Below are positions 52,995 to 62,794 of a DNA stretch of 64,000 nucleotides, piece after piece. The translations under genes and the position numbers were made by a program. The DNA is from Planctomycetota bacterium (GTDB lineage Bacteria > Planctomycetota > UBA1135 > GCA-002686595): contig JABACD010000009.1 of the NCBI GenBank assembly GCA_014237855.1, positions 1 through 64,000 on the forward strand, written 5' to 3'. The notes beneath the pieces were generated by a model, which was given only the letters and a program-made list of their open reading frames with translations, was not told where the DNA came from and did no database searches. Position 1 is the stretch's first letter; every line of letters begins with the position of its first letter.

Positions 52995-55565
52995 ATGAAT
53001 ATCAATTGGAATATGATGAGGCGGACCGGGGGGTACGCCCTTATCGGACCGACCGCTCTGTTGTGCGGATTGGTCAGTGCACAGGAAATAACGTTCAGTA
53101 CAGATGTCGAGCTGCACTCGGGCACGTGGTCCAACATTGGAATCCACGATGACGGCGTAGCGAGTCTCAGGCTGAACACCTACGACGTCCCTCACCGGTA
53201 CATGAACGTGGCAACACTCCACGGGGCAGGTACATCATCAGGGACGATCGTGCGGATTGATACCGACACAGGGGTGGTCCTGGGTGAGTATCGCACCACT
53301 CCGGTAGGACTCGCATCAAATCCCTCGCGGACATCCATCGATAGCCAGGGAAACGTCTGGGTCGGTAACCGCGACATTCTGCGAATCGACGAGGTCTGCT
53401 CCGTGGTCAAGATCGGCATCGTGGTCGGAGGGCAGCGCTGCGACCAGAACGGGATCGACGACCCTGAGGGCCAATACCTTCGCCCACCCTTCCTCCATTG
53501 CACCGCCGTTGATCGAGATGGCGACGGCCTCATCCGGACCTCCCGCGGGCTGGGAGACATCCTCGCATGGGATGGGGGCACCGATAGCGATGGCGGCCAG
53601 GACGCTCGAGTTGAGGATGCCGTCGATGAGTGCATACTCGTCTTTCAGCGCGTGCCTTCACCTCTCGTAAGACACGTGTCAGTCGATGCAGCAGACAACG
53701 TCTGGGTTGGCGACACGCCGGCAAACACCAACTCCTTCCTTCGGCTTGATGGAACCACCGGCGGAGTGCTCCAGGACACTGGGCCCCTGGGTTGCAGCGG
53801 CATCGGAGGTCTGATCGACTCCTCAGGGCTCATCTGGTCAGCCAATGACGCCCTTGGAAGGCTCATGCGCCTCGATCCAGCAAGCCCCGGCAGTGTCCAG
53901 TGCATTCCCATCCCTCAAGCCTACGGACTGGCACTTGATTCACAGGGCAACGTCTGGAGCAGTCAGCACAACACCAAGATGATCTCCAAGGTCGCTCCTG
54001 ACGGCACGATCATCTTCGAGAGCAAGCTTGTTCCCGGATCGAGTGTTCTACGAGGGCTTGCAGTCAGTCCCGATGACAACGTCTGGGTGGCAGATAGCAC
54101 CGAGGACGTCGTGTTCAGGCTGAATTCAAGTGGAGACGTGCTCGGATCGCCAATTCCCGTGGGCCAGCGGCCCACAGCTGTAGACATCGACTCCATGGAA
54201 AATGTCTGGGTGGTCAGCAAGGACTCCAGCGACCTACAACGCATCTCGCCCTTCCTGGGCACGAGTGGAGAGGTCGACCTGACCATCCCCCTGACCCCCG
54301 GCTCCTCTCCGCAAGGTTATGGAGACCTGACGACCACGGTGACCACCGAGTGGGCTATCGCTCGTGGCTACTGGACCGTACTCGAGGACAGCGGGGCTGA
54401 AGGAACCGTTTGGACTCATGCGGACTGGGACTCCGAGCTCCCTCTCGGCAGCTCGATCCGAACCTTTGTACGCACTGGTGATAACCAGGAAGAACTGGCA
54501 CTCGCGGCCCCCTTCTCTGTCGAGTCAGGTGTTCCCTTCGAGTCTCACGGGCGCCTGATCGAAGTGCATCTGCGCTTCATCTCATCCCAGGCGAGTCACC
54601 TCTCTCCAGCAATCTACGGCCTGGCCCTCAACGGAAGGGTCCCTGGACTCGCTTGCACCACTCCCAACCGAAGAGAGGCTGGGAGCTTGCTGCTGTTTCC
54701 GTACTACACGCAAGGACCTGGAGAGATCACAGTCATCTCGGTGACCAACACACTACCGACGGAGACCGATGTGGAGTACGTCTACATCGACAGCTCGCAA
54801 TGCCTGGAGTTCAATCGGACCGAAACCCTGACAGGCCTTGATACCCTCTCATTCATCACCTCCTGGCACAACCCGAGCGCGGTCGATCAAGGCTTCATCT
54901 ACGCCTTCGCCAAGAATCGTGGACAGGCCTCGGTTCACAATGGACTGATTGGCCAGGAGCTGATCCTCAGCGGCATCAATGAGGGCCTTGACTACTCCAT
55001 CAATGCGGTGGGGTTCGGAGGGATTGGGGCCAGTGGGCTTACAGACCTGGATGGGGATGGGGTTCGTGATCTTGATGGCCTCGAGTACGAGATGGCACCA
55101 GAGTCACTCCTGATCCCCCGCTTCTTAGGACAGCATGGTGACAACCAGCTCATTGACCACTCAAGGCTGATCCTGATCTCCCTGACGGGCGGGGACCAGT
55201 TCAGCACCATCGTCGACCTGCTGATCTACAACGACAATGAAGAGTCCTTCTCCTCGACTTATGAGTTCAGCTGCTGGGCAAATCCCAAGCTGGTAGAGAT
55301 CACCGAAGCGTTCGAGCAGGACTTTCTCCAGACCACCGATCAGGACAGATCAGAGCTACTCGGCGCCCCCGGCATCGAGACGGGCTGGTTTCGGATAGAT
55401 GGGAGCAGCGCAAGCTCGAGTGCGACGACCCTCCCGAACCCAGCGGTGTATGCAGTTCTCGTCGACTTCATGGGCCTGGCTGGGGTCTCTGCGGACCTGC
55501 CTTTCGAACTCTGCGTCCAAGCCAATGGAGGACTGGTCCAGCGAGGGCTCCACGGGGATAGCTGA
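52995..55565 (+). CDS. Secreted Vgb/NHL-type beta-propeller protein
   Basis: An 856-residue secreted protein with a signal peptide (core ALIGPTALLCGLVSA). Residues about 100-425 have repeated blades of streptogramin-lyase/NHL type, marked by NVWVGN, NVWVGD, LIWSAN, NVWSSQ, NVWVAD and NVWVVS, each after a D-x-x-x pattern such as SIDSQGNVW. An Asp-rich stretch (DRDGDGLIRTSRGLGDILAWDGGTD) may bind calcium. Residues about 550-850 form another beta-rich domain (REAGSLLLFPYYTQGPGEITVISVTNT) that I do not recognise. The start ATG at 52995 follows GAGGAGGGG closely. Function is unknown; binding or structural roles are more likely than lyase action. Confidence 0.8.
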   Translation: MNINWNMMRRTGGYALIGPTALLCGLVSAQEITFSTDVELHSGTWSNIGIHDDGVASLRLNTYDVPHRYMNVATLHGAGTSSGTIVRIDTDTGVVLGEYRTTPVGLASNPSRTSIDSQGNVWVGNRDILRIDEVCSVVKIGIVVGGQRCDQNGIDDPEGQYLRPPFLHCTAVDRDGDGLIRTSRGLGDILAWDGGTDSDGGQDARVEDAVDECILVFQRVPSPLVRHVSVDAADNVWVGDTPANTNSFLRLDGTTGGVLQDTGPLGCSGIGGLIDSSGLIWSANDALGRLMRLDPASPGSVQCIPIPQAYGLALDSQGNVWSSQHNTKMISKVAPDGTIIFESKLVPGSSVLRGLAVSPDDNVWVADSTEDVVFRLNSSGDVLGSPIPVGQRPTAVDIDSMENVWVVSKDSSDLQRISPFLGTSGEVDLTIPLTPGSSPQGYGDLTTTVTTEWAIARGYWTVLEDSGAEGTVWTHADWDSELPLGSSIRTFVRTGDNQEELALAAPFSVESGVPFESHGRLIEVHLRFISSQASHLSPAIYGLALNGRVPGLACTTPNRREAGSLLLFPYYTQGPGEITVISVTNTLPTETDVEYVYIDSSQCLEFNRTETLTGLDTLSFITSWHNPSAVDQGFIYAFAKNRGQASVHNGLIGQELILSGINEGLDYSINAVGFGGIGASGLTDLDGDGVRDLDGLEYEMAPESLLIPRFLGQHGDNQLIDHSRLILISLTGGDQFSTIVDLLIYNDNEESFSSTYEFSCWANPKLVEITEAFEQDFLQTTDQDRSELLGAPGIETGWFRIDGSSASSSATTLPNPAVYAVLVDFMGLAGVSADLPFELCVQANGGLVQRGLHGDS

Positions 55566-55590
55566 AGCCTCGTAACCCTTCTCACTCTCG

Positions 55591-55621
55591 AGGGCCACCA
55601 ACGCCAGGCGTTGGTGGCCCT
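55591..55621 (+). terminator. Terminator hairpin after the beta-propeller gene
   Basis: AGGGCCACCAACGCC (55591-55605) and GGCGTTGGTGGCCCT (55607-55621) form a perfect inverted repeat around one central base, 26 bases after the stop codon. The following bases GATCATTCT are only partly U-rich. Confidence 0.75.
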
Positions 55622-55678
55622 GATCATTCTGGGATCCCCCCTGGCGCAGGAGCTGATGAACTCTATCCTCTGCGCCCG

Positions 55679-56911
55679 ATGTCACGATACAGCTCAACCA
55701 TTGAATCCAGCGGCAACGAGGAGGGGCGTGCATTCTTGGTCGGCCTCGGCGAACTCCTCCACGCCCACGGTACGCCAGCGATGCGCCTCGAAGAGGCGCT
55801 CAATCAATGTGCCGAAAAACTGGGTATTCGAGGGCAGTTCCTCTCTACCCCGACCTCACTGCTGTTTGGTTTCGGTGACGGCCCTGCCCAACGGACCCAC
55901 CTGGCCCGGGTCGAGCCAGGCGCGGTTGATATCGGTCGCCTGGCGGATCTCGACGAGGTCATCGAAGGCATTCTCGATGGCTCGCTCAACTCCCAAGAGG
56001 GTCTTGATCGAGTTGCTCAGATCTCCAAGGCTCCACGCCGCTATCCCCGCTGGACCACAGTTCCCGCCTTCGGCCTGGCTGCTGGGACGGCCTCCTGCTT
56101 CTTTGGTGGCGGACTCGAGGACCTGATGCTGTCCACTCTGGCCGGTTTCGGCATCGGCTTCCTGGCCCTCCTGGTTGGTGGACGCCAGCGCGCAGTTCTG
56201 GTCTTCGAGGGCGTGGCCGCCTTCCTCATCACCTCTGTGGCCACGCTTGCCGCAGCCTACATTCCAAACGTCTCCAGCGGAGTCATCATCCTCAGTGGAC
56301 TGATCGTCCTGATCCCTGGACTGACGCTGACCGTGGCAATGAACGAGCTAGCGACCCGCCACCTGGTTGCGGGAACGGCTCGACTGGCCTGGGCAGCAAC
56401 AATCTTCCTCTCGATTGGTCTTGGAGTTGGAACTGGGCGCGCCCTCCAGCCCCTCTTTCCGGCGCTCGAGCCTCTGAAGAGTGAGCCACTTCCGGACTGG
56501 GTCCTGGGCCTTGCCCTGGCCCTGGCTCCCATCGCTTTTGCGGTCCTCTTTCGCTCCCGCCGTAGAGATATGCTCTGGGTACTGATCGCGGGCTGGCTTG
56601 GCTTCCTCGGTGCCCGCCTTGGGAGCTCGGTGCTGGGACCTGAGCTGGGTGTCTTCATCGGCTCGCTCGCGGTGGGCCTCGCCTCAAGCCTCTACGCACG
56701 TATCAAGAACCGACCCGCGGTTGTCATTCAGGTGCCCGGCATCATGCTTCTGGTTCCTGGCTCGATTGGCTTCAAGAGCATGAGTGCCTTGCTCCACAAC
56801 GATGTTCTCACTGGAGTGGAGTCAGCCTTTGACATGGCCCAGGTTGCAGGTGCCCTGGTAGGAGGGCTGCTGTTTGCAAACGCCCTCTTGCGACCGCGGC
56901 GCAGCCTCTAG
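55679..56911 (+). CDS. Threonine/serine exporter family protein (ThrE, fused DUF1212 + ThrE_2)
   Basis: A 410-residue inner-membrane protein. The N-terminal soluble part (1-120) has LGELLHAHGTPAMRLEEALNQCAEKLGI, the DUF1212/ThrP signature. Two membrane halves follow, of about five helices each: residues 125-270 with PGLTLTVAMNELATRHLVAGTARL, and residues 275-405 with PGIMLLVPGSIGFKSMSALLHNDVLTG. Both halves are fused in one polypeptide, as in Corynebacterium ThrE. Proton-driven export of threonine or serine is the family role. Confidence 0.9.
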   Translation: MSRYSSTIESSGNEEGRAFLVGLGELLHAHGTPAMRLEEALNQCAEKLGIRGQFLSTPTSLLFGFGDGPAQRTHLARVEPGAVDIGRLADLDEVIEGILDGSLNSQEGLDRVAQISKAPRRYPRWTTVPAFGLAAGTASCFFGGGLEDLMLSTLAGFGIGFLALLVGGRQRAVLVFEGVAAFLITSVATLAAAYIPNVSSGVIILSGLIVLIPGLTLTVAMNELATRHLVAGTARLAWAATIFLSIGLGVGTGRALQPLFPALEPLKSEPLPDWVLGLALALAPIAFAVLFRSRRRDMLWVLIAGWLGFLGARLGSSVLGPELGVFIGSLAVGLASSLYARIKNRPAVVIQVPGIMLLVPGSIGFKSMSALLHNDVLTGVESAFDMAQVAGALVGGLLFANALLRPRRSL

Positions 56912-56950
56912 GGGTCAGTAGACCCGCCGAGACCACGCCGCCGCTGCGCG

Positions 56951-56970
56951 GAGAACCCCCCAGGGTTCTC
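56951..56970. terminator. Bidirectional terminator hairpin
   Basis: GAGAACCC (56951-56958) and GGGTTCTC (56963-56970) form a perfect 8-bp stem with a 4-base loop in the short gap between the converging exporter and repeat-protein genes. Confidence 0.65.
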
Positions 56971-56972
56971 GG

Positions 56973-59615
56973 TCATTCCCGCGCCGTGGCGGGCAGATCG
57001 ATATGAATCTCTCCGCCCGGATAGAAAGCCGGAAGGAACTCCGACCCTCGTACAGGTTGACTGAGGAGCTTGAGGCCGAACTCGCCCGATGCTCCGTACT
57101 CCAGGTTGCGGCCGTTTGCTCCCAGGCCAACCTGGAGAGCACCCGACTCACTATCGAGGTCAACGACCGCACCTGCGAGCTCGTCGACACCGATCAGAAT
57201 GCCACTGGACTTGCGGTAGTGATGCCAGAGTTCCGAGTCCACGGGTCCTCCTCGGTCGGCATAAGCACTGGCCGGGAGCTGGCGTGCTCCTTGCGAGGAT
57301 TCGCTTGCCTCGTAGCGCCCGCTGAAGTCGATCAAGAGCTCAAACCCCAACCCTGGCCTCGAGGTGCTCGAGATTCGTCCCTCAAGACAGGCAGTACCGT
57401 CGGCGAACTCCTGGAATCTCCCAGGGTGCGGGAAGATGAAGTCCTCAGCAATGCCGGGAATGTACAGGGCGTGGCCAGAAGGAATATTCAGCATTGGAAG
57501 CGCCAGGGCTTCCTCTGCGCTGCCACTCTCCTCGTAGAGTACGTCGAGAGCAAAACCGCACTCGTTCGCGGTCATTGGGAACCGCCTCTCCCCCTTTGGT
57601 TGCTCGAGTACCTCCATTCTCATGTGAGCACCCACACCAAGCTCGCTGTCAACACCATTAGCACCCGGACCAAAGCCCAGGCCGGAGCTCAGGCCAGTGA
57701 CCGCAATCCTTGCGCCGTGGAAGTCCCCCAGGCCGATCAGAGTCCCGCACACCTTGCTGTAGGCAGCCCAGAGAGTGTCCGGCCGTCCCCCATTGAGGGC
57801 ACCTCCGGATCCGGGCCAATTCGGGCTAGAGTCTCTACGGTCGCCCAGGTGCAGGTCGACGAAGAAGCGATCGCCGGAGAAGTTCTCGCGCTGCAGGACG
57901 CCAGTCACGCTGGCCGTACCATCCGCCAGCTGACGGATTCGCCCCCCGGACACGAAGAAGAAGTCACTGCCGATACTGGAGAGCCAGACGCCCGCACCAC
58001 CCTCCGCCACGGCAAGGCTATCGTCGCTCACACCGCGCAGATCGAAGAAGAACTGTCCGTAGTCGGGGCTTCTATAGGAGAGATCTTGAGCCTCACCTCG
58101 TGTCTCAATCTGGAAGCTGGAGTAGCCCCCCTGGGAGAGTGACCGTCCATTGGCCCCGTAACCGACCTGGAAGGGTGTTTGGTTCTCGCTGACCAACAAC
58201 TCGAGTCCCTCGAAGCCTCGTAACCCCACCAGCTTGCCTCTTACCTGGCCGTAGTAATGCCAGCTGCGGCGAGAAACAGGTCCCCCATTTTCCTCGTAGA
58301 CCATGGACTCCAGCCCAAACCAGGGGCTGCCCATGAGGTCCGAGTCACTCATTCTCTCGCTCAGCTCAACATCCACCTGGAAGGCGTGATCGGAAGCGCT
58401 TCGTCGTACAACGATTCCACGGAGATGGGCTGTACCGTTGCTGCTCTCCTGGAAGATGCCAGCTGATTCGAAGATGTAATCGTCGCCGAGCGTCCCCAGC
58501 TTCAAGGCCGACTCACCGACCTCCCTGCCAAGCCCTGCTGGCCGGGAAGCGTAGGCAAAGCGAAGTGTCGTATTCGTCAGGCCGAAGCCCAAGGAGCCGT
58601 TTGTGGCTCCCTCGCGACACTCAAGTGTCGACTCTTGAGGCCAAGACTCGACATGACTGGAGAACTCTCCCCAGGCAAGGAATGCTGGACCTTCTTCCTC
58701 TATCTGTGGATACACCTCGAACGGCTCGCGAATTCCATGCAATTCGACCAGCGCCCCCGAGAGCTCGTCCACTCCTGTGAGGCGTCCAGCCCAATGGCCA
58801 TAGCTCCGACTGAATGTCCCCGTGCTGCAGGAATCGCCGAACTCAAGCTCGAGATAGAATGCTCGCTCGGGGTGGCTTCTCTCGGCCAAGATTGCAGTCA
58901 GGCTGGCGGTTCCGTCGATGCGCTCGACGAACTGCCCGCCAGTAACCCAGCGATAATCACCAGGCACGCTACCTAGATCGAAGCTGAAGTCCTCGACCTC
59001 CCAGGGAGCATCTGTCCTGAACTCGACATCAAAGCTCTGTGACTGTCGCGACTCGCTCCAGAAGCCTTCCCTGTTGGGCGCTTCAACCCACTCCCAGCGG
59101 AATACCAGCTGAGACCCGTCACCCACCTTGCTGTAGTCCTGGCTGCCGTCGATCTCCAGCGCCTGATCCTCATCACCCATGAGCCGCATCAACCCTCCCT
59201 CGAGCTCGCCGCTGCCCAGAGCGTGACCTTCGAGGTAGCGATAGGAACCAGGCCCCTCATCATACTGACCAACCGACGCCTCTCGACCCGACAGCATTGC
59301 CTCGACGCTCAGGTAGGTCTGGCTAGTCCTGCCCTTGCGAAAGGTCCCAACCAAGTGGGCGGTGTCGTCATCGAACTCGACGAATTCGAGAGGGCCCACG
59401 AGGAACCAGTTGGCTCCAAGACCATCGAATCCGCAGGCCCCGTCCCCCGACAGGTGCCCGAACCAGCTCGACAGCACCTCAGGAGGTCGGGGGTCCGGGC
59501 GTAGGGCCAGCTGGTCACGGCCTCCCTCACGCTGAGGGATGGCGATGACAATCACCGAGAAAAGAATTCCGGAGCCGAGGAGAATTCGGCCACTCCAGTT
59601 CGCCTGCTTGCGCAT
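56973..59615 (-). CDS. Large secreted protein with five tandem ~165-residue repeats, unknown
   Basis: An 880-residue protein that I do not recognise. The N-terminus has a hydrophobic segment (about 10-26) that is a signal peptide or anchor. Five units begin near residues 60, 215, 372, 546 and 718. Each has a core such as FVERIDGTASLTAIL, FQESSNGTAHLRGIV, IRQLADGTASVTGVL or FQEFADGTACLEGRI, then an alternating hydrophobic strand, then a WAGRLTGVDELSGALVEL-like segment, and often FQVGYGANGRSL or LQVGLGANGRNL. The pattern suggests five beta-sandwich or barrel units. No catalytic motif is visible. The ATG at 59615 gives MRKQANWSGR. It may be a surface structural or adhesive protein. Confidence 0.72.
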   Translation of the reverse strand: MRKQANWSGRILLGSGILFSVIVIAIPQREGGRDQLALRPDPRPPEVLSSWFGHLSGDGACGFDGLGANWFLVGPLEFVEFDDDTAHLVGTFRKGRTSQTYLSVEAMLSGREASVGQYDEGPGSYRYLEGHALGSGELEGGLMRLMGDEDQALEIDGSQDYSKVGDGSQLVFRWEWVEAPNREGFWSESRQSQSFDVEFRTDAPWEVEDFSFDLGSVPGDYRWVTGGQFVERIDGTASLTAILAERSHPERAFYLELEFGDSCSTGTFSRSYGHWAGRLTGVDELSGALVELHGIREPFEVYPQIEEEGPAFLAWGEFSSHVESWPQESTLECREGATNGSLGFGLTNTTLRFAYASRPAGLGREVGESALKLGTLGDDYIFESAGIFQESSNGTAHLRGIVVRRSASDHAFQVDVELSERMSDSDLMGSPWFGLESMVYEENGGPVSRRSWHYYGQVRGKLVGLRGFEGLELLVSENQTPFQVGYGANGRSLSQGGYSSFQIETRGEAQDLSYRSPDYGQFFFDLRGVSDDSLAVAEGGAGVWLSSIGSDFFFVSGGRIRQLADGTASVTGVLQRENFSGDRFFVDLHLGDRRDSSPNWPGSGGALNGGRPDTLWAAYSKVCGTLIGLGDFHGARIAVTGLSSGLGFGPGANGVDSELGVGAHMRMEVLEQPKGERRFPMTANECGFALDVLYEESGSAEEALALPMLNIPSGHALYIPGIAEDFIFPHPGRFQEFADGTACLEGRISSTSRPGLGFELLIDFSGRYEASESSQGARQLPASAYADRGGPVDSELWHHYRKSSGILIGVDELAGAVVDLDSESGALQVGLGANGRNLEYGASGEFGLKLLSQPVRGSEFLPAFYPGGEIHIDLPATARE

Positions 59616-59905
59616 GGGGATTCTCGAAAGGGAAGGGTTCGTGTGCAGGCTCTCTCTTCGAATTCCCAATTGCCATAACTCAACCCTGATCGGAAAGAGA
59701 GTCGTAGAATCCCCCCGCTGGCCGGAGGAACGCAGGTCTCAACCCTCCTGGGAGGTGAAGCCCTCTACTTCGATACCTGAGAATCGCCCTCATCAGCCCC
59801 CTGAGGGCCAGGATCGATGGTCGGGATCGTAAGGCGAGCCATCAACCAGGACGAAGCATGCGCCCGTCCGGCACGAGCGCTCCTCTTGAGACCTCCGGGT
59901 CCTTC

Positions 59906-61219
59906 TCAGGCGCCGCTGAACTGCACGTCCTCGAACACCAAGGTGGGCGTGCGAAAACTCGACCACGGCACTGGATCGTTTCCGACCACGACGAGCTTCT
60001 CGAGAATCTCGCCGTAGTTCCCTGTGACATTCATCTCTGACACCGGAGCCACGATCTCGCCGTTTTCTATCAAATGGCCACGCAGCCCAAAGGAAAAGTC
60101 ACCGGTAGACATGTTCGCATTGCCGCCGAGCCATGAGGTGACATAGATACCATCTCGAACATCCGCTGTGATCGAGGCAAGGTCCCCACTCCCATGCTCG
60201 AAGATCACATTCGAGCTCTCTCCAGTGGTGGGGTCGATTCCAAGCTTGCTGCCATAGTATGTGTCGATGAAATAGGTCCTGAGGACACCCTTCTCGATCA
60301 CCGTACGCTTTCGACAGGTGATCCCCTGGCCATCATAGTGCTGGGAGCCAAGCCCTCGCTTCAGCAACGGATCGTCCACCAGGGTCAGCAGTGGAGAGCC
60401 GATCCGCTTGCCAAGGCTCTCGGCGAGATAGGATCGTTTCTGCTGAATGGCACCGCCGCTCAATGCGCCGAAGATCCGCCCAAGGAATGATGCACCGACC
60501 TCTGGATCCAGAACCATCGCTGTGCGCCGGCTCGACACCTTCTCGCTTCCAATGCGGGCACGCGCACGCCGCAATGCCTCTTGCGCGATGGAAGATGGCG
60601 TAGGAAGACAATCAAGATGAAGTCCCCCAGCGTAGTAGTAGGCTTCGGGCCGCTTCTCACCGTCCATTGCAGAGACTTCGGCGAAGAGCCAGACCCCCGT
60701 TGACTCCTCGACTCCCTCGAAGCCATTCGAGGTTGCACGCACGCTGATTCCATGGCTGTCCGAGACCCAATTCTCGGCGGTCTTGACGATCTCGTCAGAC
60801 CGGCTGCACTCATCCATCTCACGGCACCAATCGATCCGCTGCTCACGCGACAGGTTCGCCAAGGTCGAGTCCACGAGATCGAGATCAACGGTAGATCGCC
60901 CCTCATAGAGCTCGGGGGGCGTGATCTTTCGATGAGGATCAACCTCAAGGCAACGCGTGAGAGCAACGACATCGCGAGCAAAGCCAGAGAGACGATCCCT
61001 GTCCAGATCGTTCGTGCTGCAGGTAGAGAACCGCCCGTCCACATAGACAGCCAGGCCAAGCCTACGGCTTGTACTCTCCTGAACCTTTTCCAGCCGGCCT
61101 TCCCGCCATTCAAACTTCAAGCCCCGACTCCAGGACACGCCCGCGACCACGTCATCAGCCCCGGCAGCCTTTCCCAATTCAACGGCCAGCTGGGCCTGCT
61201 TCAACAACTCACTACGCAT
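59906..61219 (-). CDS. pmbA: PmbA/TldE-family metalloprotease subunit
   Basis: A 437-residue partner of TldD. It lacks the HExxxH zinc motif, as PmbA/TldE proteins do. Family features include GLAVYVDGRFSTCSTNDLD, SRRTAMVLDPEVGASFLGRIFGALSG, KRIGSPLLTLVDDPLL and the C-terminal GGNANMSTGDFSFGLRGHLIENGEIVAPVSEMNVTGNYGEIL. The ATG at 61219 is preceded by GGGAGG at good spacing; it overlaps the tldD end by a few bases. TldD/E complexes cleave peptides, including microcin B17 precursor and CcdA. Confidence 0.92.
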   Translation of the reverse strand: MRSELLKQAQLAVELGKAAGADDVVAGVSWSRGLKFEWREGRLEKVQESTSRRLGLAVYVDGRFSTCSTNDLDRDRLSGFARDVVALTRCLEVDPHRKITPPELYEGRSTVDLDLVDSTLANLSREQRIDWCREMDECSRSDEIVKTAENWVSDSHGISVRATSNGFEGVEESTGVWLFAEVSAMDGEKRPEAYYYAGGLHLDCLPTPSSIAQEALRRARARIGSEKVSSRRTAMVLDPEVGASFLGRIFGALSGGAIQQKRSYLAESLGKRIGSPLLTLVDDPLLKRGLGSQHYDGQGITCRKRTVIEKGVLRTYFIDTYYGSKLGIDPTTGESSNVIFEHGSGDLASITADVRDGIYVTSWLGGNANMSTGDFSFGLRGHLIENGEIVAPVSEMNVTGNYGEILEKLVVVGNDPVPWSSFRTPTLVFEDVQFSGA

Positions 61220-62663
61220 CTTCACCTCCCACGGTCAGATGTGACACGAGAGTGGTCGGCAGCCCCTGTGAAACAGGAACGCTCTGCCCATCCTTGCCAC
61301 AAGTCCAGCCGCCTGGGTCTATTCGCAGGTCATCGGCAACCATGGTGATGCGGGAGAGCGCCTCCGGACCATTCCCAATGATATTCACGTCCTTGATCGG
61401 TGCAGTGACCTTTCCATCCTCGATCAGCCAGCCATTCTTGACATAGAAAGTGAAGTCACCGGCACCAATGGCTACCTGCCCATTTGTGAAGGTCTCGGCG
61501 ATGATCCCGTTCTTCACTGAAGCCACGATCTCATCTCGTGTGTGCGGGCCATTCTCCATGTAGGTGCAGCGCATCCTGGGGATTGGTGGATATCGGAATG
61601 ACTGTCGCCTTCCGGAACCGGTCGACTGCTCGAGTCCGTAGTGCCTGGCACTCAGCCGATCATGCAGGTACGACCTCAAGTTACCGTTCTCAACGAGCAC
61701 CGTACGCTCCACGTCCGACCCTTCATCATCGAAGTTGATAGCGCCTCGCTCGAAAGGGTGAAGGGCGGAGTCCACGATTGTGACGCAGTCCTCAGCAACC
61801 TTCATGTCCAACATCGTGGAGAAGACCGAGGCCCCCTTGCGGTTGCAGTCTGCCTCCATACCATGACCGATAGCCTCGTGCAGGAGGATTCCAGCTGCAC
61901 CGGCAGTCAACACGACAGGCATCTCTCCCGCAGGCGGCCTCCGTGCTTCGAAGAGAATCATCGTGCGGTCAAGAACCTCCTCGCAGAGCTCCGTGAGGAG
62001 TTCATCGGTGTAGTGGTCTACACCGAAGCGACCCGCCCGGCTGGCATAACCGGTCTGGATTTCATCGCCCTTCTCCGCAGTGACCGATAGCCCGATTGAA
62101 GCCATTGGGCGGTAGTCTGCCCGGGCTTCACCAAGGCTATTGACGACCAGTACACGACTATCCCCATCACGCCAGTTGACGCTGACTCGAGAAATCGCCG
62201 GCTCCTTGGATCTCGTCAGGCGATCGAGCTCCTGGACCACCGGAAGCTTTCGAGCCACGTCGATAGCCTCCCAGGGTTCAGCAATCGAGTACAGGTCTTG
62301 TCTCGACCGGCCACGAAAGCCCTGAGGTGGAACACCGCCACCTCCAGCGGCAATTGATGCAGCCGTGCGCGCAGCCTGCCTCATGGCCTCGAGATCCAGG
62401 TCCTCGCTGTAGGCATAGCCGGTCTGATCACCCACCAGGACTCGAATACCGACTCCCCGGTCAACTGAGCTGGATGCACGGGAGATGATCCCATCCTCCA
62501 TCGAGATAGAACTTGCCCTAGACTGCTGAAAATACAGCTCGGCATAGTCGGCGCCCCGCTCCATGGCAACTGCAATCACTGCAGCAAGGGAGGCCTCGTC
62601 CACGCCAAAGAGCTCGTAGTACATGGAGTTTGAGTGGACTGCGCCAGTTGAGATGGTTGGCAT
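61212..62663 (-). CDS. tldD: TldD-family metalloprotease subunit
   Basis: A protein of about 483 residues, the zinc-bearing member of the TldD/TldE heterodimer. The metal motif is HEAIGHGMEAD (HExxxH), preceded by VLTAGAAGILL. C-terminal RYPPIPRMRCTYMENGPHTRDEI and GAGDFTFYVKNGWLIEDGKVTAPIKDVNIIGNG are characteristic. The start is uncertain: ATG at 62663 is used here; a TTG at 62690 and an ATG at 62624 are in frame, and none has a good ribosome site. Operon with pmbA, divergent from the PhoB-like regulator. Confidence 0.93.
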   Translation of the reverse strand: MPTISTGAVHSNSMYYELFGVDEASLAAVIAVAMERGADYAELYFQQSRASSISMEDGIISRASSSVDRGVGIRVLVGDQTGYAYSEDLDLEAMRQAARTAASIAAGGGGVPPQGFRGRSRQDLYSIAEPWEAIDVARKLPVVQELDRLTRSKEPAISRVSVNWRDGDSRVLVVNSLGEARADYRPMASIGLSVTAEKGDEIQTGYASRAGRFGVDHYTDELLTELCEEVLDRTMILFEARRPPAGEMPVVLTAGAAGILLHEAIGHGMEADCNRKGASVFSTMLDMKVAEDCVTIVDSALHPFERGAINFDDEGSDVERTVLVENGNLRSYLHDRLSARHYGLEQSTGSGRRQSFRYPPIPRMRCTYMENGPHTRDEIVASVKNGIIAETFTNGQVAIGAGDFTFYVKNGWLIEDGKVTAPIKDVNIIGNGPEALSRITMVADDLRIDPGGWTCGKDGQSVPVSQGLPTTLVSHLTVGGEDA

Positions 62664-62723
62664 CGAGGGTTTGATCGGGTTTGGGTCCAAGTTCCGCTGA
62701 GCCTCGATTGTAGCCGCTTACGG

Positions 62724-62781
62724 CCAGCTTATCGCGTCTAACTCGGGCGGCAGAAGCTGGACAATTCACCGGAACTTCACA
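62724..62781. promoter_or_regulatory. Candidate Pho-box-like repeats and inverted repeat in divergent promoter
   Basis: TTCAC is repeated at 62765-62769 and 62776-62780 with an 11-base period, the spacing at which PhoB/OmpR-family regulators bind direct repeats. An inverted repeat, CCAGCTT (62724-62730) with AAGCTGG (62754-62760), lies beside it. The location, about 15-70 bases before the regulator gene, suits autoregulation. Confidence 0.35.
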
Positions 62782-62794
62782 GGCTAGACCTAGG

